In this document: positions 16,411 to 25,001 of the stretch, piece after piece
Layout: each line of letters starts with the position of its first letter
Position numbering within the stretch: the first letter of the stretch is position 1
NCBI RefSeq assembly: GCF_017377575.1
Contig: NZ_JAFREM010000030.1
Location: 1-64,000, forward strand
Origin: Candidatus Enterococcus moelleringii
Lineage (GTDB): Bacteria; Bacillota; Bacilli; Lactobacillales; Enterococcaceae
Direction: 5' to 3'
Length of the DNA: 64,000 nt
The notes under the pieces: model-generated
What the model saw: the letters and a program-made list of their open reading frames with translations, nothing else
Told to the model about the DNA's origin: nothing
Databases searched by the model: none
Program-made: the position numbers and the translations under genes

Positions 16411-17247
16411 ATGGAAAAAACTTGGTTAGATTTAGCTGGCGACGTAGTAGTTATCACTGGTGCTTTAGGCGGAATGGGACGCAAAATCGCAAGCGACTTT
16501 GCTGAACAAGGCGCGAAATTAGCTTTAGTTGACTTGAACGAAGAAGCAACACAAAGCTACGCAAAAGAATTAGCAAGCACTCACGGAATCGAAGCAAAAG
16601 GCTACTCATGCAACTCAACAGTTGAAGAACAAGTAGACGCATTAGCAAAAGCTGTTAAAGCTGACTTTGGCCGCATCGATGTATTGGTTCAAACAGCTGC
16701 TATCCTAACATTCAGCCCATTAGAAGACTTAGCATTGGATGAATGGAAACGCACCATCGACGTTAACTTAACTGGTTACTTCTTAGTATCACAACGCATC
16801 GGCCGCGTAATGATCGAACAACAATCAGGACGCATGGTTCACATTTCAACTATCGCATCACTTAGCCCAGAAACTTACTCAGGTGCTTACAGCCCAAGTA
16901 AAGCTGGCGTTAACATGCTGTCTAAAATGATCGCTGGCGAATGGGGCCAATACGGCGTACGCAGCAACTGTGTATTGCCATGCTTCGTGAAAACTCCATT
17001 ATCAACTAAATTCTACGAAGACGAAGAAGTAGAAGAAGGCCGCAGAAGAATGACTGCGAACCGTCGTATCGGTGAAGTACAAGACATCGCCAACGCTGTA
17101 TTGTACCTAGCAAGCAAACGTTCTGACTACACAAACGGTCACGAACTACGCGTCGAAGGCGGATTTGGCAACATGATCGGCGACTTGGTACCAAAACCAG
17201 GCGGACGTCGTCAATACGCAATCGACTCTAAAAAACCTAAAAACTAA
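16411..17247 (+). CDS. Short-chain dehydrogenase/reductase
   Basis: The 278-residue product is a classical SDR. Seen: the cofactor loop TGALGGMG near residues 17-24, Asp at the end of the second strand (ALVDLNE), catalytic Ser in HISTIAS, and Tyr/Lys in YSPSKAG. The acidic residue after strand 2 favours NAD(H). It contains a C-terminal extension of about 20 residues ending in KKPKN. Substrate is unknown, probably a polyol or hydroxy acid. Codon use is strongly biased, as in dps, so it may be highly expressed. It has its own upstream region and a strong terminator. Confidence 0.88.
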   Translation: MEKTWLDLAGDVVVITGALGGMGRKIASDFAEQGAKLALVDLNEEATQSYAKELASTHGIEAKGYSCNSTVEEQVDALAKAVKADFGRIDVLVQTAAILTFSPLEDLALDEWKRTIDVNLTGYFLVSQRIGRVMIEQQSGRMVHISTIASLSPETYSGAYSPSKAGVNMLSKMIAGEWGQYGVRSNCVLPCFVKTPLSTKFYEDEEVEEGRRRMTANRRIGEVQDIANAVLYLASKRSDYTNGHELRVEGGFGNMIGDLVPKPGGRRQYAIDSKKPKN

Positions 17248-17262
17248 TTTGAAATGATGAAA

Positions 17263-17308
17263 CCCAGCTAAGGATGAGCAGACGATGCTCGGCTTAGCTG
17301 GTTTTTTT
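17263..17308 (+). terminator. Rho-independent terminator of the SDR gene
   Basis: CCAGCTAAG pairs with CTTAGCTGG around a smaller GAGC/GCTC hairpin, followed by seven T. Confidence 0.85.
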
Positions 17309-17319
17309 GTTGTTAATAT

Positions 17320-17360
17320 CAAATTATTGGGTCCAAATCCAGTTTAGACCCAATAATTTG
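17320..17360. repeat. Perfect 14-bp inverted repeat between two terminators
   Basis: CAAATTATTGGGTC (17320-17333) and GACCCAATAATTTG (17347-17360) with a 13-base loop. No T-run on either side, so its role is open. Confidence 0.6.
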
Positions 17361-17373
17361 GCGAGAGGTATAT

Positions 17374-17414
17374 AAAAAGCATCATCACTCAACGAAAAAG
17401 TGATGATGCTTTTC
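17374..17414 (-). terminator. Terminator of pepO (minus strand), possibly bidirectional
   Basis: AAAAGCATCATCACT pairs perfectly with AGTGATGATGCTTTT. On the minus strand it follows the PepO stop codon and ends in T-rich sequence. Confidence 0.8.
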
Positions 17415-17431
17415 AAAGTTCTATTTTCTTC

Positions 17432-19339
17432 CTACCAAATACTTACCCGTTTCTCCGGTGCTAGATACATTTCATCCTCCGAAGTCACTTCAAAGGTTTC
17501 GTAGAACTCATCGATATTTTGCACTTGAACATTGGCTCTTAATTTATTTGGCGCGTGAACATCCACTGCTAAAAGTAATTGTGCATATTCTGGACGAGCT
17601 TTCATGCGCCAGATGGTTGCCCAGTTAACAAAGAAGGCTTCCAGATCCACATCTTCCTCACGTTTAGCTGCTTCTAAAGCACAGCTTAAACCACCAGCAT
17701 CAGCGATGTTTTCCGAAACGGTCAGCTTACCGTTGACGGTGCCGCCGGCAATTTCCAAACCGTCGAATTCAGCAATCATGGCATCTGCCAACTCCTGGAA
17801 GTGATCCCGATCTTCAACGGTCCACCAGTTGTTCAAATTGCCTAGTTCATCAAACAGAGAGCCGTTGTTGTCAAAGGCATGAGAAATCTCATGGGCGATC
17901 ACCGCACCGATCCCGCCGTAGTTGGCACTCTTCGATTGTTCCAAGCTGTAAAATGGTGCCTGTAAAATTGCTGCTGGGAACACAATGATATTACGGAATG
18001 GGTGGTAGTAAGCATTTACCGTATCGGCGCTCATTTCCCATTCTTCACGATTCACTGGCTGGTTCCATTTCTTGAATTGATCTTCACGACTCATTCGGCT
18101 GAAGGCCAAGGCATTATCCAACAAAGTCCCGCCATCTTCGGCAGGAGTTACTTTGAACTCACGATACAATGCCGGGATTTCATCAGGATAACCGACATGA
18201 ATGCCTAAGGTACTTAATTTCAGAATGGCTTTTTCACGAGTCGCTTCACTTAACCAAGTATTGTTAGCCAAGCGGTCTTGATAGACGTCGATCATGGTTT
18301 TCACCATTTGCTTCACGTCGTTTTTAGCTTTTTCACCGAAATATTTCTTACCATAATAATCCCCGACTACTTGATCGAAGCGTCCTGATGCCAAGTAGAA
18401 GGCGGCTTTTTTCTGTGGTCGTGCTTCTGAAGCACCAGACAAGGCACGATTGTAGATGCCGCCGATTTGGCGGGCTTCTTCACTCAAGTAGCCAGTCAAA
18501 GAGTTCAAGCTCAAGACCAGCATCCAGCTCTTCATCAAGGAGAAGTTTTCGGGATTGACAAAGCTGTCCATTTCATCAAAATACAACGGCTCGGTGACGA
18601 TAATTTTTTCTGGCAGCTGGCCGATCAAATTCTCAATCATCTTATCCATTTGAATGTGACTGCTGTGGGCCACAAATTCTTCAGCGGTTTGCGGATTGTA
18701 CATTTTGCTGTAATCAGCATTTTCCTCAGCGCTTTTCACATGAGGAGCCAGCAGGCGGTCAAAGGCCAAGGCCTCATCAGTAATCCGCTCAGCTTCGGCT
18801 TTGTCATAGCCTGCCAAGTCAAACAGCTGCAGGGTCATATCCTTGAAGATTGCTAATAGCTGCTCTGCCTGCGGATGATCCTCGGCATAATATGTTTTGT
18901 CCGGCAAAATCAAACCTGGTACACCAGCAAACATGGCATTCGTAGTGGTATCCTTCATATCGGCATCGATATCCAAACCAAATGGCAAAGGCAGACCAGA
19001 AAGTGTCCAATCCTTCAATTGACCATTCAAATCCTCAAAGGAATCCAGTTTTTCGATCCGTTCCATAATCGGTTTTAACGGCTCCATGCCATCTGCATCC
19101 CGCTTGTCAAAATCACTAGCTAAGTGATAGTAGGCGATGTATTCCTTCATTAACTCATTTGGGATAGTGTCTGGCTGCTCCGCCATTTTTGTGGTTTCCT
19201 CGATTAACAGATCGTCAATCTCATCCACTAAATCCTGAAAGCCTCCTGTTGCCGGTTTGTCCGCCGGGATTTCAGCGGTTTCCAGCCATTCTCCGTTGAC
19301 GGCTTGGTACAAATCTTTTTTTATCATCAAATTATCCAT
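17432..19339 (-). CDS. pepO: M13-family endopeptidase PepO
   Basis: The 635-residue product is a neprilysin-type zinc oligopeptidase. Seen: the zinc site in VIAHEISHAFDNNG, the downstream ENIADAGGLSCA segment with the third ligand Glu, and NAYYHPFRNIIVFPAAILQ (substrate-binding NAYY). It has no signal peptide, consistent with the cytoplasmic PepO of lactic acid bacteria that trims peptides after uptake. I take ATG 19339, with AAAGGGG 10 bases upstream, rather than a start at 19396 that would add 19 residues. It is divergent from the next gene. Confidence 0.92.
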   Translation of the reverse strand: MDNLMIKKDLYQAVNGEWLETAEIPADKPATGGFQDLVDEIDDLLIEETTKMAEQPDTIPNELMKEYIAYYHLASDFDKRDADGMEPLKPIMERIEKLDSFEDLNGQLKDWTLSGLPLPFGLDIDADMKDTTTNAMFAGVPGLILPDKTYYAEDHPQAEQLLAIFKDMTLQLFDLAGYDKAEAERITDEALAFDRLLAPHVKSAEENADYSKMYNPQTAEEFVAHSSHIQMDKMIENLIGQLPEKIIVTEPLYFDEMDSFVNPENFSLMKSWMLVLSLNSLTGYLSEEARQIGGIYNRALSGASEARPQKKAAFYLASGRFDQVVGDYYGKKYFGEKAKNDVKQMVKTMIDVYQDRLANNTWLSEATREKAILKLSTLGIHVGYPDEIPALYREFKVTPAEDGGTLLDNALAFSRMSREDQFKKWNQPVNREEWEMSADTVNAYYHPFRNIIVFPAAILQAPFYSLEQSKSANYGGIGAVIAHEISHAFDNNGSLFDELGNLNNWWTVEDRDHFQELADAMIAEFDGLEIAGGTVNGKLTVSENIADAGGLSCALEAAKREEDVDLEAFFVNWATIWRMKARPEYAQLLLAVDVHAPNKLRANVQVQNIDEFYETFEVTSEDEMYLAPEKRVSIW

Positions 19340-19423
19340 AAAATACGTGCCCCTTTCCTTCCTTTCTATTATCATATAGACAGGACAAATACTCAAAACA
19401 AAATACCTTAAGGAGCCAAAAAA

Positions 19424-19969
19424 ATGATCGATTCGTTAGATTCTTGGGTGGAGCTGCCGGAAGAGCGCTTTAAAACCTATCGCAATTGGCGCACCCCCAG
19501 CGGCTATTTGTGCGGCACCTATGCCAGCAGTGTGCTTTTGGCCTACTATCAAGATTATATAAATGAAGAAATCCTGCCGACAAATCTGCGGGAAAAAGAA
19601 TCCTCTGACAATCAAGCTTTAATCGCGGCACTTCAGCCGATGCTTCAGCCGATTGATATGCCCACCGTACCGCCGCAAATCAGCTTTGGGTTGAATCGTT
19701 TTTTGAAAAAATATCAGGTCAATGCTCGTACCCGATTCACTACGACAGGTGCCTGGCAACGAGCTACCAAACGGATTTCCCAAGGCAAGCCAGTGATGAT
19801 CGGCATCCTGCGAGTACTGGGCAGCACCTACGGCAATCACTGGGTAGTAGCCTATGGTTATATGGAAAACAGCCGCGGCGAACGCTTCTACAAAATCCAC
19901 GACAACTGGGGCAACTACAACAAAATTATCCTGGCTCGTTGGGCAAACGGCACAATTTCTTTTCCGTAA
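19424..19969 (+). CDS. C39-like papain-fold cysteine peptidase domain protein
   Basis: The 181-residue product shows the papain/C39-like layout: [16 protein letters not shown] with a nucleophile Cys near residue 29, [10 protein letters not shown] with the catalytic His near 143, and HDNWGN supplying Asp or Asn. No signal peptide, no ABC transporter domain and no bacteriocin gene nearby, so it is not an ordinary bacteriocin-processing C39 protein. The start follows AAGGAG by about 10 bases. It may act on a cytoplasmic peptide or glycine-type leader; the target is unknown. Confidence 0.7.
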   Translation: MIDSLDSWVELPEERFKTYRNWRTPSGYLCGTYASSVLLAYYQDYINEEILPTNLREKESSDNQALIAALQPMLQPIDMPTVPPQISFGLNRFLKKYQVNARTRFTTTGAWQRATKRISQGKPVMIGILRVLGSTYGNHWVVAYGYMENSRGERFYKIHDNWGNYNKIILARWANGTISFP

Positions 19970-20037
19970 AAGTAAAAAACAGAAAAAACACAATAATTTG
20001 TGTTAAACTAGGGGTACAAAATACTTGGAGGGACACC

Positions 20038-21012
20038 ATGACTGAGCAGAATAGCGAAAAGAAATACAAGATCTTTGGTTTGAATGGCAATCAGCCATTA
20101 GCAGAAAAGATTGCAGCTGTTTGTGGAACAACATTAGGTAAATGTACAGTGAAACAATTTAGCGACGGAGAAATTGCCATTAACGTAGAGGAAACCGTGC
20201 GGGGATACGATATCTATATCGTGCAATCCACCAATGAGCCGGTGAATGACTACTACATGGAATTGCTGATTATGATCGATGCAATGAAGCGGGCAAGTGC
20301 TAAGACGGTAAATGTGGTTTTACCTTACTACGGGTATGCACGTCAGGATCGGACGGCCAAGCCTCACGAGCCGATTACGGCAAAGTTGATCGCCAACCTT
20401 TTATCAGATGCTGGGGCAACACGGGTACTGACACTAGATTTGCATACTGTTCAAGTCCAAGGATTTTTTGATATTCCAGTCGACAACTTGTTTACGATGC
20501 CGCTTTTCGCCCATTACTACCGGGATAAAAATATGGTAGGTGACGACTATGTGGTGGTATCGCCGAAAAACAGCGGAGTGCAAAGAGCCCGCAGCCTGTC
20601 GGAATACTTAGATACGACAATTGCTATTGTAGATGAAGCCGAAGAAGGCAATTCTGAGAGCGGATATGTGATCGGGGATGTTGAAGGCAAGGTCTGCATT
20701 ATGGTAGATGATATTATGAATACCGGAAATGTTTTCCGCAAAGCCGCTACCACCTTGAGAAAAGCCGGCGCTAAAGATGTAGTGGCCTGTGCCTCACACG
20801 GTCTGCTGTCAGCACCAGCCAAAGAATGCTTGGATCAAGCGGAAATTAGCGAAATCTGTATTACCGATTCCGTCTGGACACCAGATGAACGCCATCCAAA
20901 ACAGCTGAAAATTATCAGCTGCTCGGAATTAATGGGGGAAGCCTTAAAACGCATCCACAACAACAAATCCGTTAGCCCATTGTTCACAGTGGAAAAACGA
21001 AACGCACAATAA
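20038..21012 (+). CDS. prs: Ribose-phosphate pyrophosphokinase, divergent second paralogue type
   Basis: The 324-residue product makes PRPP from ribose 5-phosphate and ATP. Seen: YARQDR near residue 100 and the PRPP-binding loop VDDIMNTGN. Two motifs differ from the common enzyme. The PRPP loop usually reads DDIxDTAGT, and the flexible-loop Arg of REPITAKL is His here (HEPITAKL). Such variants fit the second Prs found in many enterococci and streptococci. I use ATG 20038, with GGAGGG 5 bases upstream, not the in-frame start at 19939 that overlaps the previous gene. Confidence 0.88.
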   Translation: MTEQNSEKKYKIFGLNGNQPLAEKIAAVCGTTLGKCTVKQFSDGEIAINVEETVRGYDIYIVQSTNEPVNDYYMELLIMIDAMKRASAKTVNVVLPYYGYARQDRTAKPHEPITAKLIANLLSDAGATRVLTLDLHTVQVQGFFDIPVDNLFTMPLFAHYYRDKNMVGDDYVVVSPKNSGVQRARSLSEYLDTTIAIVDEAEEGNSESGYVIGDVEGKVCIMVDDIMNTGNVFRKAATTLRKAGAKDVVACASHGLLSAPAKECLDQAEISEICITDSVWTPDERHPKQLKIISCSELMGEALKRIHNNKSVSPLFTVEKRNAQ

Positions 21013-21022
21013 ATTAAGTATA

Positions 21023-21047
21023 AAGGACATTGCGGTGTCCTTTTTTT
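21023..21047 (+). terminator. Rho-independent terminator of prs
   Basis: AAGGACA and TGTCCTT stem with a 6-base loop, followed by seven T. Confidence 0.85.
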
Positions 21048-21110
21048 GTCTAAAAATGTTAGAATGTGCTAGAATATCTCTACTTTAACTATAGAAAGGT
21101 TCGTAGACTT

Positions 21111-22256
21111 GTGGAATCCATTTATTTAGATCATGCAGCCACCAGCCCGATGCATCCCGATGTGATTGCGACGATGGCTGATATTATGCAAAATTATTAC
21201 GGCAACCCCTCAAGCATCCATCATTTGGGTCGTTCCGCTTCCCAAAAACTGGAAGAAGCACGGGAAATTATCGCCAAAACCTTGGACGTGAAGCCCCATG
21301 AGATTATCTTTAACAGCGGCGGAACGGAAGGGGACAACACGGCGATTTTAGAAACAGCCTTCTCTCGTCAAGAACAAGGCAAGCACTTGATCACTACGGC
21401 TATTGAACATCCAGCTGTTTTGAATACAATGGCTTACTTAGAGGATAAAGGCTTTGAAGTTACCTATTTAAGTGTGGATGAAAAAGGTCATATTTCCTTG
21501 GATGAGCTGCAAACGGCCTTGCGGGAGGATACGATTTTGGTTTCCATTATGTATGGCAATAACGAAATCGGCAACCTGATGCCTATCAAAGAAATTGGTG
21601 AGATGCTGAAGGATCATCCAGCTTATTTCCACACTGATGCGGTGCAAGCCTATGGCAATCAAACGATTCGCCCCCATGAAATGGGCATCGATCTGTTAAG
21701 CACCTCGGCTCATAAAATTAATGGACCACGAGGCGTCGGCTTCTTATATAAAAGCGATGATATTCGCCTGCCATCCTTGCTGCTCGGCGGTGAACAAGAA
21801 GAAAAGCGCCGCGCCGGAACCGAAAACTTAGCCGGAATCTGCGGTTTCGCCAAAGCAGCTGAACTGTTGACCCCGGAAGAACGTGAAAAACGGGCGAAAG
21901 AATATAAAACCTTCAGTAATACTGTCTTACAAGGCTTAGAAGACGCAGGGATTGCTTACCAAGTCAACGGCGACCTGGAAAACAAGCTGCCTCATGTGTT
22001 GAATTTACGCTTAGAAGGCATCATGAATGATTTGCTGCTGATGAAGCTGGACTTGAAAGGCATTGCCATTTCCACCGGGTCTGCTTGTACTGCCGGCAAC
22101 ATCGATCCGTCCCATGTATTAGAAGCGATGTACGGTAAAAACGCACCAGAAGTCAAACAATCCATCCGCATCAGCTTCGGTTATGGCAATACACAAGACG
22201 AAGTACAGCGTTTTACCGATGAACTAGTTGCAGCAGCTAAACAACTGCGAAAGTAG
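21111..22256 (+). CDS. Cysteine desulfurase (class V aminotransferase, IscS/NifS-like)
   Basis: The 381-residue product is a PLP enzyme that takes sulfur from cysteine. Seen: YLDHAATSPMHP at the start, the PLP lysine in STSAHKINGPRG (about residue 202), and the catalytic-loop Cys in GSACTAGNIDPSHVL (about residue 325). The long Cys loop is of the NifS/IscS group. I choose GTG 21111, where the family motif begins, with AAAGG upstream. The downstream DUF1831 gene and the nearby mnmA suggest that it supplies sulfur for tRNA 2-thiouridine. Confidence 0.88.
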   Translation: MESIYLDHAATSPMHPDVIATMADIMQNYYGNPSSIHHLGRSASQKLEEAREIIAKTLDVKPHEIIFNSGGTEGDNTAILETAFSRQEQGKHLITTAIEHPAVLNTMAYLEDKGFEVTYLSVDEKGHISLDELQTALREDTILVSIMYGNNEIGNLMPIKEIGEMLKDHPAYFHTDAVQAYGNQTIRPHEMGIDLLSTSAHKINGPRGVGFLYKSDDIRLPSLLLGGEQEEKRRAGTENLAGICGFAKAAELLTPEEREKRAKEYKTFSNTVLQGLEDAGIAYQVNGDLENKLPHVLNLRLEGIMNDLLLMKLDLKGIAISTGSACTAGNIDPSHVLEAMYGKNAPEVKQSIRISFGYGNTQDEVQRFTDELVAAAKQLRK

Positions 22257-22317
22257 ATTGAAATACCTGCCCGTTCCCTCTATAATAATAGGTAACGAAA
22301 AAAGAAGAGGTGAGGGC

Positions 22318-22665
22318 ATGGCTTTTGGAAAAACAGCTACAGTACAAGGCGCAGGTGTCGTTTACGCGTTAGCACCAACTGCGAAAAAATACACATTGCG
22401 GGACAACGGCTTTACAGAAACAACTTCGGGGAATTTTCAATTAATTCGCCCATTAGATGCAACACCCCAAAGCAAAGAAGGCTTTAAATTAAAAATTACC
22501 GTAGCGAAAGATTTACAGCAGTTAAAAATGTCGATTACGACAGCTAACGGATTGAAATCGGTCAATATCTTCAAGGACGCGAACCATGCATTATTGCAGG
22601 AAAAATTCTATTTCCTAATGGACGGCATGATCGATCGCGGATTATTTGTAAAAGTTGAAAACTAA
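22318..22665 (+). CDS. DUF1831 family protein
   Basis: The 115-residue product matches the DUF1831 pattern of Lactobacillales: a short alpha/beta protein beginning MAFGKTATVQGAGVVYALAP and ending in FYFLMDGMIDRGLFVKV. In this group it commonly sits between a cysteine desulfurase and mnmA, so a helper role in sulfur transfer is inferred but unproven. The start at ATG 22318 has GAGGTGAGG upstream and follows the desulfurase stop by 61 bases. Confidence 0.78.
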   Translation: MAFGKTATVQGAGVVYALAPTAKKYTLRDNGFTETTSGNFQLIRPLDATPQSKEGFKLKITVAKDLQQLKMSITTANGLKSVNIFKDANHALLQEKFYFLMDGMIDRGLFVKVEN

Positions 22666-22672
22666 TAGGGAA

Positions 22673-22714
22673 AAACAATTTCTGTCTAACTTTTTTGGCA
22701 GAAATTGTTTTTAT
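22673..22714 (+). terminator. Rho-independent terminator after the desulfurase/DUF1831 pair
   Basis: AAACAATTTCTG pairs perfectly with CAGAAATTGTTT, followed by a T-rich tail. It argues against any start of the next gene before 22715. Confidence 0.85.
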
Positions 22715-22793
22715 TTGTTCTTCTGAAGCTTCATTTGAAATAGAATATGGTACACTAGAGACAGTTATCTTTAGTGGAAAAGAAGGTGGAACA

Positions 22794-23441
22794 TTGGGGC
22801 GAAAAATACAGACAATGGGGCATCATAAAATTATTTCGGAATTTCGGCACTTGTCAGGGCTCACTATCGCAATAGACGATTGTGCTTATTTAGCCAGAGA
22901 ATTTTACAAGTATGGTGTCGAAGATTACAGAATCGCCTTTTATGAAGGCAACAGTTATTTTACGCGATACATACCTTATTACGTTGAGTTGCTGCCATGC
23001 TGGGAATATAAGCAGGATTACTTAATCCCGCTGATTTTTCGCGAGATGCCGGACACGCAAAAGATGTTCCAGGAACCTTATCGCTGGCGGGCTTTCTTCA
23101 AGCTCTTGGACTGGTATCTGACCTATCAGCCAGACAAGGTTTTAATCGATTGTCAACGTCGTTCAGGCACAAGACAGGTAGTAGACACCGCGTTTCTAAT
23201 TTTTCGGTTATGGGAAATTTGCGACGGAGCCGCCTTTCCAATCGGCAATTTAAACAATCTGTCAGAATTCCAGCATTGGGATCACATTTTCCATTTAATC
23301 GACACTGGAAATTCCTTCCGCAGAACCATGGATTTCAATCCCGAACGAATTGAAGATTTAACCCAGCTTGAAGTGATTATTGCTATTATCAAAATGCGTT
23401 ATCAAGCTATTTTAGAAAGACAAGGTTACCAGCTAAACTAG
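22794..23441 (+). CDS. Hypothetical protein
   Basis: A 215-residue product without a recognised domain. It is rich in aromatic residues (IPYYVELLPCWEYKQDYLIP, PYRWRAFFKLLDWYLTYQP) and reads as a soluble alpha/beta or helical protein with no signal. I start at TTG 22794, which has AAGGTGG 4-5 bases upstream; the frame is open back to 22695, but that would lie inside the preceding terminator. A TATGGTACACT extended -10 is visible at 22747-22757. The stop codon is embedded in its own terminator. Confidence 0.65.
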   Translation: MGRKIQTMGHHKIISEFRHLSGLTIAIDDCAYLAREFYKYGVEDYRIAFYEGNSYFTRYIPYYVELLPCWEYKQDYLIPLIFREMPDTQKMFQEPYRWRAFFKLLDWYLTYQPDKVLIDCQRRSGTRQVVDTAFLIFRLWEICDGAAFPIGNLNNLSEFQHWDHIFHLIDTGNSFRRTMDFNPERIEDLTQLEVIIAIIKMRYQAILERQGYQLN

Positions 23442-23456
23442 CTCGTAGCCTTTTTT
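23424..23456 (+). terminator. Rho-independent terminator overlapping a stop codon
   Basis: GGTTAC.AGCT pairs with AGCT.GTAGCC, followed by six T. The left arm lies in the last codons of the preceding gene. Confidence 0.7.
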
Positions 23457-23487
23457 ACCCTAAAAAATTAAGTGAGGCGATGAGAAA

Positions 23488-24333
23488 ATGAAAATAGAGT
23501 TAGGTCAAAAAAAGGTGCCGCCAATTGGTCTGGGGACCTGGCATATGGGAGACGATTTAGGTAAGCGCCAACAAGAAATCAAAGCATTGCAAGCGGGAAT
23601 CGAGGCCGGTGCTCAAGTAATTGATACAGCCGAAATGTATGGGGATGGACGCTCGGAACGTTTGGTAGGCGAGGCGATTGCACCCTACGATCGAAACCAA
23701 TTGTATTTAATTTCTAAATTTTATCCGTGGCATGCCGATAAGGAGAATCTGCAGTATTCACTAGAGCAAAGCTTGTCTCGTTTACAAACCGATTATTTAG
23801 ATTTGTATTTGCTTCATTGGCCGGGTAAGGTTCCGTTGGAGGAAACTGTCGGCGAGCTGGAGCGCTTAAAACAAGCCGGTTGGATTCGCCAATGGGGAGT
23901 GTCCAATTTTGACACTAGCGATATGCGGGCTTTGTACGGCATTCCTAAAGGAAAAGACTGCTTAACGAATCAAGTACTTTACAATTTAGCCAGTCGAGGC
24001 ATAGAATATGATTTGTTACCATGGATGCGGGAACATCGACTGCCGCTGATTGCTTATTCACCGATTGCCCAAGGCGATACATTAGGCGGAGGGCTGCTAG
24101 ACAATCCTCTGCTGCAGGAAATCGCGGCGGCACACGAAGCAACGATTTTCCAAATTTTACTGGCTTGGGTGATTCGCGACGGCAAAACCATCGCCATTCC
24201 GCAATCCGGCAAAGCTCAGCACGTCTTAGACAATCTTCAAGCCATGGAGATTCAGCTGACCCCGATGGAATGCCAGTTGCTGAACAATGCTTTCCCGAAA
24301 CCAGTTGGCAAACAACCATTAGACATACTGTAG
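23488..24333 (+). CDS. Aldo/keto reductase
   Basis: The 281-residue product is an AKR TIM barrel that reduces aldehydes or ketones with NADPH. Seen in order: IGLGTWHMG, the catalytic Asp/Tyr in VIDTAEMYGDGRSE, Lys in LISKFYPWH, and the His in LLHWPG, so the AKR tetrad is intact, and the cofactor segment IAIPQSGKAQH near the C-terminus. It starts at ATG with AGTGAGGCGATG spacing upstream and lies 10 bases before the next gene, so the two are co-transcribed. Confidence 0.9.
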   Translation: MKIELGQKKVPPIGLGTWHMGDDLGKRQQEIKALQAGIEAGAQVIDTAEMYGDGRSERLVGEAIAPYDRNQLYLISKFYPWHADKENLQYSLEQSLSRLQTDYLDLYLLHWPGKVPLEETVGELERLKQAGWIRQWGVSNFDTSDMRALYGIPKGKDCLTNQVLYNLASRGIEYDLLPWMREHRLPLIAYSPIAQGDTLGGGLLDNPLLQEIAAAHEATIFQILLAWVIRDGKTIAIPQSGKAQHVLDNLQAMEIQLTPMECQLLNNAFPKPVGKQPLDIL

Positions 24334-24343
24334 GTGAAGAAAA

Positions 24344-24949
24344 ATGAAATTTTTTATCGGAGATACCCATTTTTTTCATGAGAACCTCTTAGGGGACAAT
24401 GATTTTGCGCCCCGTTTATTTGATACGGTAGAAGAAATGAACCAGCAGATCATCACTAGCTGGAATGCTGTCGTAAAGGAAAAGGATACCGTTTATCATG
24501 TAGGGGATGTTGCGATGCATCCTAAATATGAAAAAGGCAACCAAGAAATTTTGGAGCAGATTTTGCAGCTGAATGGGAAAATTGTCTTCATTAAAGGCAA
24601 CCACGATTCCCGGGCCTTTTTCAATTTCTTAGCTGACAACGATCCTATGATGCCAGATGGCACGCCCAAGTTTGAGTTCCATGACGTGGGAGCGATCGTG
24701 AAGTTTAATCATCACCAATACTATATGACCCATTATCCAATGCTTCTGGGCACCACCTTGAATATCCGGAATCTGCATGGGCACATTCACCATTACAGTA
24801 TCCCGATTGCCGAGGATATTAATGTTGGTGTCGATGCACCCGAACGGGATTTTCTGCCTGACAAATTACCATTTGGTACGCCTCTTTCAGAAAACATGAT
24901 CGACATCATTGCTGAAGCGAAGGCCAAAGAAGTTGCGAAATTGAAATAG
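24344..24949 (+). CDS. Metallophosphoesterase family protein
   Basis: The 201-residue product has the calcineurin-like phosphoesterase metal motifs in order: GDTHFFHENL (D-x-H), VYHVGDVAMH (GD), FIKGNHDSR (GNHD), MTHYPM (H) and LHGHIHHY (GH-x-H). All metal ligands are present. It is cytoplasmic, single-domain, and of the small YfcE-like size. The substrate is unknown; cyclic nucleotides and phosphodiesters are typical for the fold. Second gene of the pair with the aldo/keto reductase. Confidence 0.88.
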   Translation: MKFFIGDTHFFHENLLGDNDFAPRLFDTVEEMNQQIITSWNAVVKEKDTVYHVGDVAMHPKYEKGNQEILEQILQLNGKIVFIKGNHDSRAFFNFLADNDPMMPDGTPKFEFHDVGAIVKFNHHQYYMTHYPMLLGTTLNIRNLHGHIHHYSIPIAEDINVGVDAPERDFLPDKLPFGTPLSENMIDIIAEAKAKEVAKLK

Positions 24950-24953
24950 AAGC

Positions 24954-24998
24954 AAAATAGCCGTTTATCCAAATGCCAAGGATGAACGGCTATTTTTG
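24954..24998. terminator. Bidirectional terminator between convergent genes
   Basis: AAAATAGCCGTT.ATCC pairs with GGAT.AACGGCTATTTT, with A-tract and T-tract on either side. It serves the phosphoesterase (plus) and the membrane protein (minus). Confidence 0.88.
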
Positions 24999-25001
24999 CA
25001 T

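Noticed and set aside
22695-22793. Earlier start for the hypothetical gene at 22794
   Set aside because: The frame would start inside a strong terminator of the preceding pair.
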